This document shows positions 7,042 through 16,025 of a DNA stretch of 64,000 bases, in pieces. The notes under the pieces are model-generated. The model was not told the DNA's origin and made no database searches. It saw nothing but the letters and a program-made list of their open reading frames with translations. The translations under genes were made by a program, and so were the position numbers. Origin of the DNA: Microbacterium sp. SSM24 (GTDB lineage: Bacteria; Actinomycetota; Actinomycetes; Actinomycetales; Microbacteriaceae); assembly GCF_025989145.1 (NCBI RefSeq), contig NZ_JAPDNQ010000001.1:1116001-1180000 (forward strand). The letters are read 5' to 3'. How positions within the stretch are numbered: the first letter of the stretch is position 1; each line of letters begins with the position of its first letter.

Positions 7042-8604
7042 GTGAGCGCCGTCGAGAGCGCTCTGCCGACGGCATTGCGGGCGCTTCCGGTGCCCACGCT
7101 GACCGCCGTCGCGCCGCCGCTTCCGCTCGTTCGAGAGCTCACGGATGCCCGCGTATCACCGCGGTCGACTCCGACGCTCGAGCGACGGCTGCTGTGGGAG
7201 CGCCGCTACGTACGACGTCTGCGATTCACGGACGCCGCGATCGTGGTGCTCGCGACGGCGCTCACACCTGTCTTCCAACTCCTGCTGGTCGCGCCGGGTC
7301 TGCTCGTCAGCGACCCGTGGATCGTGGCCCGCATCCCTGCGGTGACGGCGGTGTTCTGGCTGTTCGTGCTCGCCGCGTTCCACACGCGTGACCGCGAGAT
7401 CACGGGCTCGGGTGCCACCGAGTACAAGCGAGTCGCGCACGCGTCGGGCCTGACGTTCGGCATCCTCGCGATCGCGTTCGTCGTCTTCCAGTGGCAGGGC
7501 ATCCGCGCCCAGCTCATCATCGCGGCGCCGATCGGACTGCTCGCGCTGCTGATCGGGCGGTGGTCATGGCGCCGCTGGCTGCACCGGCAGCGCCGCTTCG
7601 GTCACTACGCGTCGCGCACCCTCGTGGTCGGTGGTCGCGACGACGTGGACTACGTCATCCGCACGCTGCAGCGCGACGGTCAGCTCGGCTACCTCGTGGT
7701 CGGAGCGACCATCGCCGATTCGCCCGAGCGCTCGATCACGGTGGGCGACATGTCCTACGACGCCGTCGGCAGTCTCAACAGCGTCGCGCACACGGCGAAC
7801 GCACTCGGTGCCGACACGATCATCATCGCGAGCCGGCCCGACGCCGACCCGGAGTACATCAAGCGACTCAGCTGGGAGATCGAGGGCACGGCGGCAGAGC
7901 TCATCCTGTCGAGCCGGCTGGCGGATGTCGCGGGCCCGCGCATCTCCCTGCGACCCGTCGACGGCCTGCCGCTCATCCACGTGAAGATCCCGCGGTTCGA
8001 AGGCGGCAAGCTCGCACTCAAGCGCACGATGGACATCGCGGCCGCAGCGCTCGCGCTGACCCTCTTCGCACCGTTCGCGCTGATCATCGCCGCGGCGATC
8101 CTCCTCGAGGACCGCGGTCCGGTCTTCTTCTCGCAGTCGCGCGTGGGCCGGGACGGTCGCGAGTTCCGCATCCTCAAGTTCCGCTCGATGCGCACCGACG
8201 CCGAGCAGCGTCTCACGGCGCTGCTGGATGCGAACGAGGGCGCCGGTCCGCTCTTCAAGATGAAGGACGACCCGCGGGTCACCCGCGTCGGACGGATCCT
8301 CCGCAAGTTCTCGCTCGACGAGGTTCCCCAGTTCTGGAACGTGCTGATCGGCGACATGAGCATCGTCGGACCTCGTCCCCCGCTGCCGCGAGAGGTGCGG
8401 GCGTACGATGGGACCGTCTCCCGGCGCCTGTACATCAAGCCCGGGATCACCGGCCTCTGGCAGGTCAGCGGACGCAGCGACCTGTCATGGGAGGAGAGCG
8501 TCCGGCTCGACCTGCGGTACGTCGAGAACTGGTCCGCGATGAACGACCTCATGATCATGTTCCGCACCGCGCACGTCATGGTCCATCCGAATGGAGCGTA
8601 TTGA
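7042..8604 (+). CDS. Polyprenyl glycosylphosphotransferase (exopolysaccharide priming enzyme)
   Basis: Transfers a sugar-1-phosphate from a nucleotide sugar to undecaprenyl phosphate, the committed first step of repeat-unit assembly. The 520-aa protein has an N-terminal membrane domain (hydrophobic stretches within about residues 65-180), a nucleotide-fold region with VVGGRDDVDYVIRTL at about 195-209, and a C-terminal sugar-transferase domain from about 325. The family block is visible as KRTMDIAAAALAL, KFRSMRTDAEQRL, FSLDEVPQFWNVLIGDMSIVGPRPP and PGITGLWQVSGRSDLSWEE. The GTG start at 7042 follows GAGGGCAGG. The next glycosyltransferase starts 4 nt after the stop, so the two are translationally coupled. 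Confidence 0.95.
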   Translation: MSAVESALPTALRALPVPTLTAVAPPLPLVRELTDARVSPRSTPTLERRLLWERRYVRRLRFTDAAIVVLATALTPVFQLLLVAPGLLVSDPWIVARIPAVTAVFWLFVLAAFHTRDREITGSGATEYKRVAHASGLTFGILAIAFVVFQWQGIRAQLIIAAPIGLLALLIGRWSWRRWLHRQRRFGHYASRTLVVGGRDDVDYVIRTLQRDGQLGYLVVGATIADSPERSITVGDMSYDAVGSLNSVAHTANALGADTIIIASRPDADPEYIKRLSWEIEGTAAELILSSRLADVAGPRISLRPVDGLPLIHVKIPRFEGGKLALKRTMDIAAAALALTLFAPFALIIAAAILLEDRGPVFFSQSRVGRDGREFRILKFRSMRTDAEQRLTALLDANEGAGPLFKMKDDPRVTRVGRILRKFSLDEVPQFWNVLIGDMSIVGPRPPLPREVRAYDGTVSRRLYIKPGITGLWQVSGRSDLSWEESVRLDLRYVENWSAMNDLMIMFRTAHVMVHPNGAY

Positions 8605-8607
8605 CCA

Positions 8608-9837
8608 ATGGAGTCGGAGAAGACGGGGCTTCACACCGACTCTGAGGAATCCTCGCTGACGATCGCCATGATCGGGACCCGCGGCGTGCCCGCCGCATAC
8701 GGCGGCTTCGAGACGGCCGTCGAGGAAGTGGGACGCCGGCTCGTCGAACGCGGCCACCGGGTGATCGTCTACACGCGGGGATCGGAGTCCCGCGAGCCGG
8801 AGTACCTCGGCATGCGCGTGGTACATCTGCCTGCCCTGTCGCAGAAGCAGCTCGAGACTCTCAGTCACACCGGCTTCTCGACGCTCCACGCGACGGTCAA
8901 TCGCCGTCCCGATGCGGCCTTCGTCTTCAATGCGGCGAACGCGCCGTTCCTGCCGGTGCTCCGGGCACGCGGCATCCCCACGGCGCTCCACATGGACGGA
9001 CTCGAGTGGCGACGGTCGAAATGGGGTGCGCGCGGCAAGGCCTACTACCGCTGGGCGGAGCAGTTCGGCGTGCGAAAGGCCGATGCGCTGATCGCGGACG
9101 CCCCCGGGATCTCCGACTACTACGCCGACCAGTTCGGAGTCCCGACCGAGCTCATCCGGTACGGTGCGCCGATCCTCGACGCCGCGCCGACCGACGGCAT
9201 CCACGAGCTCGGACTGGAATCGAACGGCTACCACCTGGTCGTCGCACGCTTCGAACCCGAGAATCACGTGCTCGAGATCGTCGAGGGCTATCGCCAGAGC
9301 GACGCGCAGAAGCCGCTCGTCGTGGTCGGCTCCGCGCCCTACAGCGCCGGCTACACGCAGGCGATACGCGACGCGGCGGGCACCGACGAGCGCATCCGCT
9401 TCCTCGGCGGGGTCTACGACCAGGACCTTCTCGATGCGCTCTATTTCCACGCGATGACCTATGTGCACGGCCACTCGGTGGGCGGCACCAACCCGTCTCT
9501 CCTGCGCGCGATGGGCGCCGGAACGGCGACCATCGCGTACGACGTGCCCTTCAACCGCGAGGTGCTGGCCGACGACGCGTGGTTCTTCGAGAACGAACGC
9601 GACATCGCCATCCATTTCGCCGCGGTGGAGTCGGATGCCTCGCGCGTCGCGTCGCTCGCAGACAAGGCCCGCGTGCGCGCACGCGACAGCTTCCGCTGGG
9701 ACGACGTGGCGAGCGCCTACGAAGACCTCGCGCGCCGCCTGGCCGCCGGCGAGTCGGTGCACCGCACCGCGCGTCGCGCGACCCGCCGCGCCGAGGAGTG
9801 GGACTTCGGCGTGCGGGCGCCCGTGACGGCGAGCTGA
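8608..9837 (+). CDS. Glycosyltransferase with DUF1972 N-terminus (rhamnosyltransferase-like, GT4)
   Basis: Probable second-sugar transferase of the repeat unit. The N-terminal motif IGTRGVPAAYGGFET at about residues 23-37 is the signature of the DUF1972 family (Cps2T-type), and the rest follows the GT4 fold with GGTNPSLLRAMGAG at about 292-305 as the donor-binding region. 409 aa is normal. It starts 4 nt after the priming enzyme. A hairpin with 7-bp outer arms (9842-9848 with 9884-9890) follows the stop and probably ends this two-gene transcript. The exact sugar is not predictable. Confidence 0.88.
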   Translation: MESEKTGLHTDSEESSLTIAMIGTRGVPAAYGGFETAVEEVGRRLVERGHRVIVYTRGSESREPEYLGMRVVHLPALSQKQLETLSHTGFSTLHATVNRRPDAAFVFNAANAPFLPVLRARGIPTALHMDGLEWRRSKWGARGKAYYRWAEQFGVRKADALIADAPGISDYYADQFGVPTELIRYGAPILDAAPTDGIHELGLESNGYHLVVARFEPENHVLEIVEGYRQSDAQKPLVVVGSAPYSAGYTQAIRDAAGTDERIRFLGGVYDQDLLDALYFHAMTYVHGHSVGGTNPSLLRAMGAGTATIAYDVPFNREVLADDAWFFENERDIAIHFAAVESDASRVASLADKARVRARDSFRWDDVASAYEDLARRLAAGESVHRTARRATRRAEEWDFGVRAPVTAS

Positions 9838-9841
9838 CGAC

Positions 9842-9890
9842 CCGGGCGACGCCGGTCGGCGGCATCCGCTCCTCAGCGGGGCACGCCCGG
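9842..9890 (+). terminator. Probable terminator after the DUF1972 glycosyltransferase
   Basis: CCGGGCG (9842-9848) pairs with CGCCCGG (9884-9890) and encloses a second hairpin CCGCT/AGCGG (9866-9870 with 9875-9879). There is no T-tract. The next gene has its own TAGGCT promoter box at 9919-9924. Confidence 0.4.
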
Positions 9891-9972
9891 CTTGCCTGAT
9901 CGAGTGGAGCTGTACCCCTAGGCTCGGAGCGCGGCGGGTCGCGGACTCGCGGAAGAAGGAGTGGCACGCGTC

Positions 9973-10947
9973 ATGCAGACCGACAGCGAGGGGCGGAAGC
10001 CACTCACGTTCGTCACCATCACCTACCGCGCGGAGGACACTCTCCTTCTGCTTCAGGCGCGATCCCTCGCGCTCTACGCCCGGCCCGACGACGTGGCGTC
10101 CGTCATCGTCATCGACAACGGAAGCCCGCGGATGTCGCGCCGCACCCGACGCCGTCTGCTCGACGCCTACGGGCCCCTCGCCGATCGCGTGCGAATCGTC
10201 CGCCGGTCCGAGCTGGGCAGCGACGTGGCGGCGTCGGGATGGATGAGCCAGCAGGTCATGAAGCTCGCCGCGCACCGACTCGTCCAGACGCCGACGTACG
10301 TGCTGCTCGACGCCAAGAACCACCTGATCCGCCCGGTCTCGGTCAGCGACTTCCTCGCGGCCGACGGGCGCGCACGCACCGGCTTCCAGAGCTACCTCAG
10401 CCACCCCCTGCTTCCTCGCCTGCGTCGGGTGCTGGACTACCTCGGACTCGATCAGGCCGCGGCCGATCATTTCCCCCCGACGTCCACGCCGTTCGTGGCG
10501 CATCGTGAGGTGGCCGCGGCGCTCATCGACGACATCGAGAAGTCGTCCGGACGGCCGTTCGCCGTCGAGTTCGTCGAGGCCGACCTCACGGAGTTCCCGC
10601 TCTACTCGGCCTGGCTCCTCCGCCGGGACGGCAGCTGGGACGCGACCTACGTCGACGACGCCATCCAGGCGCCGACGGTCTGGGGAGGCAACGCCAGCCG
10701 CAGCGGCGTCGACCGGGCGATCGAGCAGGCGGAGGAATCGGATGCTCCCGCATTCGGCGTGCACCGCCGGGCTCTGCATCGTCTCGGGGGTGACGGCCTC
10801 GACGCCCTGGCCGCGTTCCTCAGCGAACGCCGGCTCGTCTCGGGACCCGCGGAGTTCCGCCGTCTGCGCCGCACGTTCGAGCGGCAGTACGGCGCGGAGA
10901 TCCTCCGAGCCCGTTTGGCTTCGCGGCTGCGGCCTTCACGTTCCTGA
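9973..10947 (+). CDS. DUF6492-type glycosyltransferase-like protein
   Basis: 324 aa from ATG 9973, chosen over GTG 9961 because AAGGAG lies about 11 nt before the ATG and directly abuts the GTG. The N-terminus TFVTITYRAEDTLLLL and the segment VIVIDNGSP look like a nucleotide-sugar-binding GT-A start. The core MSQQVMKLAAHRLVQTP followed by YVLLDAKNH resembles the DUF6492 group found in capsule loci, with DAKNH in the place of a DxD motif. It probably adds a sugar to the locus polysaccharide; donor and acceptor are unknown. It has its own promoter box (TAGGCT, 9919-9924) and ends convergent to the phosphatase gene. Confidence 0.7.
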   Translation: MQTDSEGRKPLTFVTITYRAEDTLLLLQARSLALYARPDDVASVIVIDNGSPRMSRRTRRRLLDAYGPLADRVRIVRRSELGSDVAASGWMSQQVMKLAAHRLVQTPTYVLLDAKNHLIRPVSVSDFLAADGRARTGFQSYLSHPLLPRLRRVLDYLGLDQAAADHFPPTSTPFVAHREVAAALIDDIEKSSGRPFAVEFVEADLTEFPLYSAWLLRRDGSWDATYVDDAIQAPTVWGGNASRSGVDRAIEQAEESDAPAFGVHRRALHRLGGDGLDALAAFLSERRLVSGPAEFRRLRRTFERQYGAEILRARLASRLRPSRS

Positions 10948-10961
10948 CAGGGCGGGAGGCC

Positions 10962-11600
10962 TCACTCCGCGGCGACGAGGTAGTGACTCACCTGCGAGTG
11001 CAGGTCGCGGACGAGCTCGCGCGACTCCTTGAGGATCCGCGTGTGGCGGCGGGTCGAGTCGTGGTGCACGTCGGGGACGTCCCTCGGATCGTCGTGCGCG
11101 GACCACGGGAGGCGGAGGCCCGTCTGCTGCGGCACCCGGATGCGTCCCCGGCGCTGATCGAGGAACTCCGCGTAGCCCGCGAGGGTGGGTGACGCCTCGG
11201 CGAGGCCGCGGCTGCGCTCGCCGGCGTCGAGGGGCGGAGCGCCCAGGGCGACCGCCTCCTTCAGCGTGAAGGTGCGTCGGCGCGTGCTCGGCTGCATGCG
11301 CGCAAGACGCGCACGCTCCTCCCGAGAGGCGGCGATGATCAGATCGTGCTCGTCCAGCTCGACCTGGGCGATCTGCGTCGACACGTGGCTCGCCGCCGAT
11401 GACGCGTCCTGCGTGCCGGGGTCGAGCAGCGACACGGCCAATCGGCACATCGGATGCTCGCGCACGACCGAGATGCCCCGGCTGACGACATCCCACTCGA
11501 TGCCGTCGCCCCTGCGAACCGCCGCTTCGGTGAAGGTCGCCGCCATGAACGGTGATCGGCAGACGTTGGCCGCGCAAACGAAGAGCACCCGGTTCGACAT
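10962..11600 (-). CDS. Low-molecular-weight protein-tyrosine phosphatase (Wzb-like)
   Basis: Cytoplasmic phosphatase that removes phosphate from tyrosines. The catalytic P-loop C-x5-R-S is at residues 9-16 (CAANVCRS) at the extreme N-terminus as usual, and the general-acid Asp-Pro lies in HDDPRDVP near residue 165. At 212 aa it is longer than the usual 150-160, with extra central sequence. In capsule loci this enzyme dephosphorylates the tyrosine kinase that sets chain length; the likely target is encoded at 12797-14488, which ends in a tyrosine-rich tail. The ribosome site GGAGGAGGAAG precedes the ATG. Confidence 0.88.
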   Translation of the reverse strand: MSNRVLFVCAANVCRSPFMAATFTEAAVRRGDGIEWDVVSRGISVVREHPMCRLAVSLLDPGTQDASSAASHVSTQIAQVELDEHDLIIAASREERARLARMQPSTRRRTFTLKEAVALGAPPLDAGERSRGLAEASPTLAGYAEFLDQRRGRIRVPQQTGLRLPWSAHDDPRDVPDVHHDSTRRHTRILKESRELVRDLHSQVSHYLVAAE

Positions 11601-11676
11601 CTTCCTCCTCCACGATGTATGACGCCCACCGTACCGGCTGGTCGGCCGGACGCCGATGCTCTGTCACACTGAATCG

Positions 11677-12822
11677 ATGACGTCGTCCACCGTGCTCGTC
11701 GCCCATCCGGGGTCCGAACTCTATGGATCCGACCGCGTCCTGCTCGACAGCGTGATCGGCCTCGTCCACTCCGGGGAGCGCGTCGTGGTCACCCTTCCGG
11801 AGGGGGGTCCCCTCCAGGATGCGCTGCACGCCGCCGGCGCCGAGGTGGTCGTCGCTCCGGCGTTCGTCCTGCGCAAGCGCCTGATGCGGCCCGCCGGATG
11901 GGGGGAGCTGGTGCGCACGGGCTGGAACGGGGCGCGCGCGGCCTGGACCCTGCTCAGCGGCACGCGCCCGGCGACCCTGTACGTCAGCACGATCACGCTG
12001 CCCCTGTGGCCGCTGCTGGGCAGGCTGCGCCGCGTGCCGGTCGTGCTGCACGTGCACGAAGGGGAGGCATCTGCCGGCCGCCTCACGAAGGCCGTGCTGT
12101 ACGCGCCCGCACTGGCTGCGAATCGCATTCTCGTGAACAGCTCCTTCAGTTCCGCCGTGATGACCTCGACGTACGGACGGCTCGGCTCGCGGGCGGAGGT
12201 CGTCCTCAACGCGGTTCCCGGGCCCCCGTCGCCCTCCGCGCCGCGCGAGGAGATCTCCGACGGGCTGCGCGTGCTCTTCGTCGGCCGACTGTCGCCCCGC
12301 AAGGGCGCCGACCTCGCGGTCGAGGCCGTGCGGCTCCTGGACGAGCGCGGCATCCGCACGACGCTCGACATCGTCGGGTCGACGTTCGAAGGCTACGAGC
12401 CCTACGAGGAGTCGCTGCGCGAGGCGATCGAGTCGTCGGGGCTCGGTGACCGGGTCACGCTCCACGGGTTCCAGACGGACATCTGGGGCTTCCTGGACCG
12501 CGCCGATGTGCTCGTGGTGCCGTCCCGTTTGGACGAGCCGTTCGGCAACACCGCCGTCGAAGGCATCCTCGCGGCACGCCCCGTGATCGCCAGCGACACG
12601 TCGGGGCTGCGGGAGGCGACCGACGGCATCCGCACGGCCTGGCGTGTCACGCCCGACTCCGCGTCCGCGATCGCGGACGCGCTGGTCGACGTCGCCGAAC
12701 GGTGGCCGGACGTGCGGGGTCAGGTCGAGGAGTCGCGCAGCATCGCCGCCGAACGGCATTCGCCGCAGCGATACCAGACCAGGGTGGCCGAGCTCGTCAC
12801 GAATCCGACCGGTCGGCGCTGA
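11677..12822 (+). CDS. Glycosyltransferase, family 4
   Basis: 381 aa, predicted to add a sugar to the lipid-linked repeat unit at the inner membrane face. The C-terminal Rossmann domain shows LRVLFVGRLSPRKGADLAVEAVRLL (about residues 197-221) and the donor-site block PSRLDEPFGNTAVEGILAARPVIAS (about 283-307), both classical GT4 features. The start is ATG 11677; no ribosome site is visible, but a CACACT box lies 6 nt upstream, suggesting a leaderless message. Its last 26 bp overlap the 3' end of the opposing kinase gene, an unusually tight convergent arrangement. Confidence 0.9.
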   Translation: MTSSTVLVAHPGSELYGSDRVLLDSVIGLVHSGERVVVTLPEGGPLQDALHAAGAEVVVAPAFVLRKRLMRPAGWGELVRTGWNGARAAWTLLSGTRPATLYVSTITLPLWPLLGRLRRVPVVLHVHEGEASAGRLTKAVLYAPALAANRILVNSSFSSAVMTSTYGRLGSRAEVVLNAVPGPPSPSAPREEISDGLRVLFVGRLSPRKGADLAVEAVRLLDERGIRTTLDIVGSTFEGYEPYEESLREAIESSGLGDRVTLHGFQTDIWGFLDRADVLVVPSRLDEPFGNTAVEGILAARPVIASDTSGLREATDGIRTAWRVTPDSASAIADALVDVAERWPDVRGQVEESRSIAAERHSPQRYQTRVAELVTNPTGRR

Positions 12823-14488
12823 TCCGCTCGTCGTCTTCGACTCGGCTGAGGTCGAGGGCGTTGTCGTCGACCTCGGGCTCGCGCTCGACCTCGCGACGGT
12901 CGCTCGACGCGTCCGCTTTCGAGTCGACGACCGCCCGCTCGACGGGTGATGCCTCCTCGACGCCCAGCTCGGCGACCTCGACCTCGGTGACGACAGAGGG
13001 CGTGCTCTTCGCGGGCGCAGGCGCGTCCCCGACGGGCGCGATGTCGAGAGGGACCGAGGTGGGCGTGACCGAGACCCGACGCTCGCGTCGCGTGAGGGGA
13101 GTACCCGTCCGCTGACGCTTGCCGCCCGAGGGACCGTAGTAGTAGTTGTAGTCGTCGCCGCGCTGCCGCTTGACCCGGCTGAACAGGATGCCGGCGACCT
13201 GCGCGCGAGCCCGGTCGAGGGCCTCGAGGGACTTGGCGAGCTGGGCCAGGTGAACCTTGCTCACATCGGCGACGACGATGGTGGTGTCGACGCTCTGCGC
13301 GATGATCGTGGCATCCGACACGCTCAGCAGCGGGGCGGTGTCGACCACCATCACGTCGAACTTCGTGCGCAGCTCCCGGAGCAGCTCCGTCATGCGTGCC
13401 GACGCCAGCAGCTCGGCAGGATTCGGGGGAACCTCGCCAGCGGGGAGCACCCACAGCGACGTGTCGCCCCACGGAAGGCTCGCCTCCTCGAAGTCGACCG
13501 CACCGACGAGCATCGTCGTCAGACCGACCGAGTTCTCGAGCCCCAGGGTCTCCGCCACCATCGGACGACGCAGATCGGCGTCGACGAGAAGCACTCGGAG
13601 CCCTGCCTCGGCGTAAGTGAGCGCCAGGTTCACCGCGGTGGAGGTCTTGCCCTCCCCGGGAATCGACGAGGTGACGGCGATCGCCCGGATGTCGTGCTCG
13701 ACGGCGGCGAAACGCAGACTCGATCGCACACGCCGGTACGCCTCGGCGCTCGTGCTGTTGGGCTCGGAGACGACGAGCGCCCGCCGCTGGGCGTCCTTGC
13801 GACGAGGGATGCCGCCGAGCACCGGGAGGTCGGTGATGCGCCGGAGCGCATCCTCCGACCGCACGCGTGTGTCGAGCAGCGTCCAGACCACGATCGCCAG
13901 AACCGCGAGGAGCGCGCCCGCGAAGGCACCGAGGACGGCGTCGCGCTGCTTGTTCGGCGAGGACTGGAAGGCGGCGGGCGTCGCCGGCTCGATGACACGC
14001 GCCACGACGGTGGCGTTGCCGGCGTCGTCCTTGGGTGAGATCTCGTCGACGACCTGCGCGAGGTTCTCGGCGACGCTGTTCGCCAGTTCGGCCGCGAACT
14101 CGGGATCGGTCGACCCGGCCGTGACGTCGAGGATGACGGTGTTCTGCGGGATCGTCACCGTCGTCATGTTGCGGATCTGGGAGTTCGTGAGGTCGACGTC
14201 GAGGTCGTCGCGCACGGCGTCGAGCACGACGGACGACATCGCGAGCTGTGCGAACGACAGCATCTGGCTCTGCGTGTAGGCGGAGCCCTGGTTGATGTCC
14301 GAGCCGCTGCTCGCCGATCGCATCGAGAAGTAGGTCGACGCGGTGGACTGATAGATGGGCGACAGCGTGCTCGAGTAGCCGAACGCGGCGAGTCCGCCCA
14401 CAAGGGCCGCCAGCAGGATCACCCACCACGCACGGAGGAGCACCCCGAGGATGCGCCCCGGGGTCACCTGAGATCTGATGTCGGCCAC
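12797..14488 (-). CDS. Polysaccharide co-polymerase with tyrosine autokinase domain (Wzc/CpsCD-like)
   Basis: Inner-membrane protein that controls polymer length and export. The 563-aa chain has a Wzz-type N-terminus with membrane segments at about 13-35 and 182-203, a mainly extracytoplasmic loop between them, and a cytoplasmic BY-kinase domain. The kinase shows Walker A (SSIPGEGKTS, about 269-278), Walker A' (LLVDADLRRP, about 301-310) and Walker B (VMVVDTAPLL, about 388-397). A tyrosine cluster YNYYYG near residue 450 is the likely autophosphorylation site; after it comes an acidic tail of about 100 residues. The phosphatase at 10962-11600 is the natural partner. A Wzz-kinase fusion in one chain is common in actinobacteria. 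Confidence 0.93.
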   Translation of the reverse strand: MADIRSQVTPGRILGVLLRAWWVILLAALVGGLAAFGYSSTLSPIYQSTASTYFSMRSASSGSDINQGSAYTQSQMLSFAQLAMSSVVLDAVRDDLDVDLTNSQIRNMTTVTIPQNTVILDVTAGSTDPEFAAELANSVAENLAQVVDEISPKDDAGNATVVARVIEPATPAAFQSSPNKQRDAVLGAFAGALLAVLAIVVWTLLDTRVRSEDALRRITDLPVLGGIPRRKDAQRRALVVSEPNSTSAEAYRRVRSSLRFAAVEHDIRAIAVTSSIPGEGKTSTAVNLALTYAEAGLRVLLVDADLRRPMVAETLGLENSVGLTTMLVGAVDFEEASLPWGDTSLWVLPAGEVPPNPAELLASARMTELLRELRTKFDVMVVDTAPLLSVSDATIIAQSVDTTIVVADVSKVHLAQLAKSLEALDRARAQVAGILFSRVKRQRGDDYNYYYGPSGGKRQRTGTPLTRRERRVSVTPTSVPLDIAPVGDAPAPAKSTPSVVTEVEVAELGVEEASPVERAVVDSKADASSDRREVEREPEVDDNALDLSRVEDDERISADRSDS

Positions 14489-14594
14489 TCGCTCCCGCTC
14501 ATTCCACGCGTCTCTCGAGTACGCGAACCGATCCGGCGACGCAACATCGCCTCTTCATTGAGATACAGGGTACCGACTCCGGCGATTCTTGCTC

Positions 14595-15899
14595 TCATCG
14601 CGCCATTCCCGCCGTCAGCCGATCGCCGCGCATCCCGGGCGGGGGTGCCGTCCGCGCGACGGCGGCCGCGAGCTGATCGGCGTCGCGCCCGTACCGCAGC
14701 GCGTAGGCGCTGACTGCGAGTCCCGCCGCGAACCACACGAACGCGGCGTACTGGGTGATGAGCGCGACCGTCGCGAACGCGGGGATCTGCGCCACCAGCG
14801 CGACGCTGGCCGGCGTGGCGCGTCCGATCACGACGCTGCCGATGAGGATCGCCAGGAGGACCAGCACCACGCCGAGCGGAAGCAGCCCGAACCGCAGCCC
14901 GATCAGGATGAGCGCGCTGTCGATCGAGCGGAATCCCGCCCAGTAGTCTTCGCCCGTCGGCAGCACCTCGCGTTCGGGTGAGACGCCGAGCAGCACCATC
15001 GAGTTCGTGAGCCCGAGAAGGTCGACGCGATAGTTGGCGCTCCCCTCCGCCTCTGAACCTGCTTCCCCGAACACATCGAGGATCGTCGGCACGACCGCTG
15101 CTGCTCCCACCAGGAGGATGGACAGCACGGCTATTCGGAGTCCTCGCCCGACGTAGGCCCCGAGGAAGATGACGCCGAGCACGAGCGTGAGCGCGAAGCC
15201 GATGATGCCCAGGCGACTGAACGTGACCACCGTGGCGGCGCCCACGACCACCAGCGCCGTGGCACGCAGCCAGGGACGCCACCGCACCGTGAGGAGGAAG
15301 GCGGCCGAGATCGCCAGCGCCCCGCCGAGCGCGATCGAGTGTCCGAACGCCCCCTCCACCCGGAGCAGGCCTCCTCGCTCCTGCAGGTTTCCCCAGGTGG
15401 ACGATGACGCCCCGGGCGTGAGGAGGAAGAGGTTCTGGCTCGTGACGAACTCGAGGAGTCCCAGGAGCGAGGCGCCGACGGCGGCCGTCGCGATGCACGC
15501 GGCGACCCAGTCCTCGGTCACCCGCGCGAGGACCATGCGGCCCCAGACGTACGGCAGGAACCACATCACGACGCTGTCCTGCACATGGCCCTGGATCGAT
15601 CCGCCGACGGCGTACGCGAGGAGGATCACCAGGAGCAGGACCGCCATGACGGTGTCGACGTTCGACCACCGCAGGTTCGGACTGAATCCCGAGATGATCG
15701 CGATCACCGTCATCGCGGTCAGAGCGCTGACGAACACTCCCATCGCGCCGGCACCGAGCCAGATGGGCGTGAAGAAGAAGGCGAGCGTCCACAGGGCCAT
15801 GCCCCACCGCGGGTGCCGCCGGATCAGGAGCACGAGTCCGAGCACGGCGACCATCGCCGCTGCGGCGAGCGCCACGAGCTGTATCGGATTCGATCCCAC
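14595..15899 (-). CDS. O-antigen ligase/polymerase-like membrane protein (Wzy candidate)
   Basis: 434-aa protein with about ten to twelve hydrophobic segments and one larger periplasm-like loop near residues 270-320. The conserved neighbourhood EGAFGHSIALGGALAIS (about 180-196) and TFSRLGIIGFALTL (about 227-240) matches the O-antigen ligase/polymerase superfamily. As the only such protein in the locus it is the best candidate for joining repeat units. It lies 106 bp upstream of the kinase gene on the same strand and is probably co-transcribed with it. Polymerase and ligase cannot be told apart by sequence alone. Confidence 0.85.
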   Translation of the reverse strand: MGSNPIQLVALAAAAMVAVLGLVLLIRRHPRWGMALWTLAFFFTPIWLGAGAMGVFVSALTAMTVIAIISGFSPNLRWSNVDTVMAVLLLVILLAYAVGGSIQGHVQDSVVMWFLPYVWGRMVLARVTEDWVAACIATAAVGASLLGLLEFVTSQNLFLLTPGASSSTWGNLQERGGLLRVEGAFGHSIALGGALAISAAFLLTVRWRPWLRATALVVVGAATVVTFSRLGIIGFALTLVLGVIFLGAYVGRGLRIAVLSILLVGAAAVVPTILDVFGEAGSEAEGSANYRVDLLGLTNSMVLLGVSPEREVLPTGEDYWAGFRSIDSALILIGLRFGLLPLGVVLVLLAILIGSVVIGRATPASVALVAQIPAFATVALITQYAAFVWFAAGLAVSAYALRYGRDADQLAAAVARTAPPPGMRGDRLTAGMAR

Positions 15900-16025
15900 G
15901 CCGGGCCCCCTGAAGTCCGTCGCCCGATTCTACGCGTGGACGAGCTTCGCGAGGGAGTGAGACGCGCTCCCATAGGATGAAGGGGGGTAGGGCTCGGGTG
16001 GACCGGGCGAAGGGGGATCGATCGA

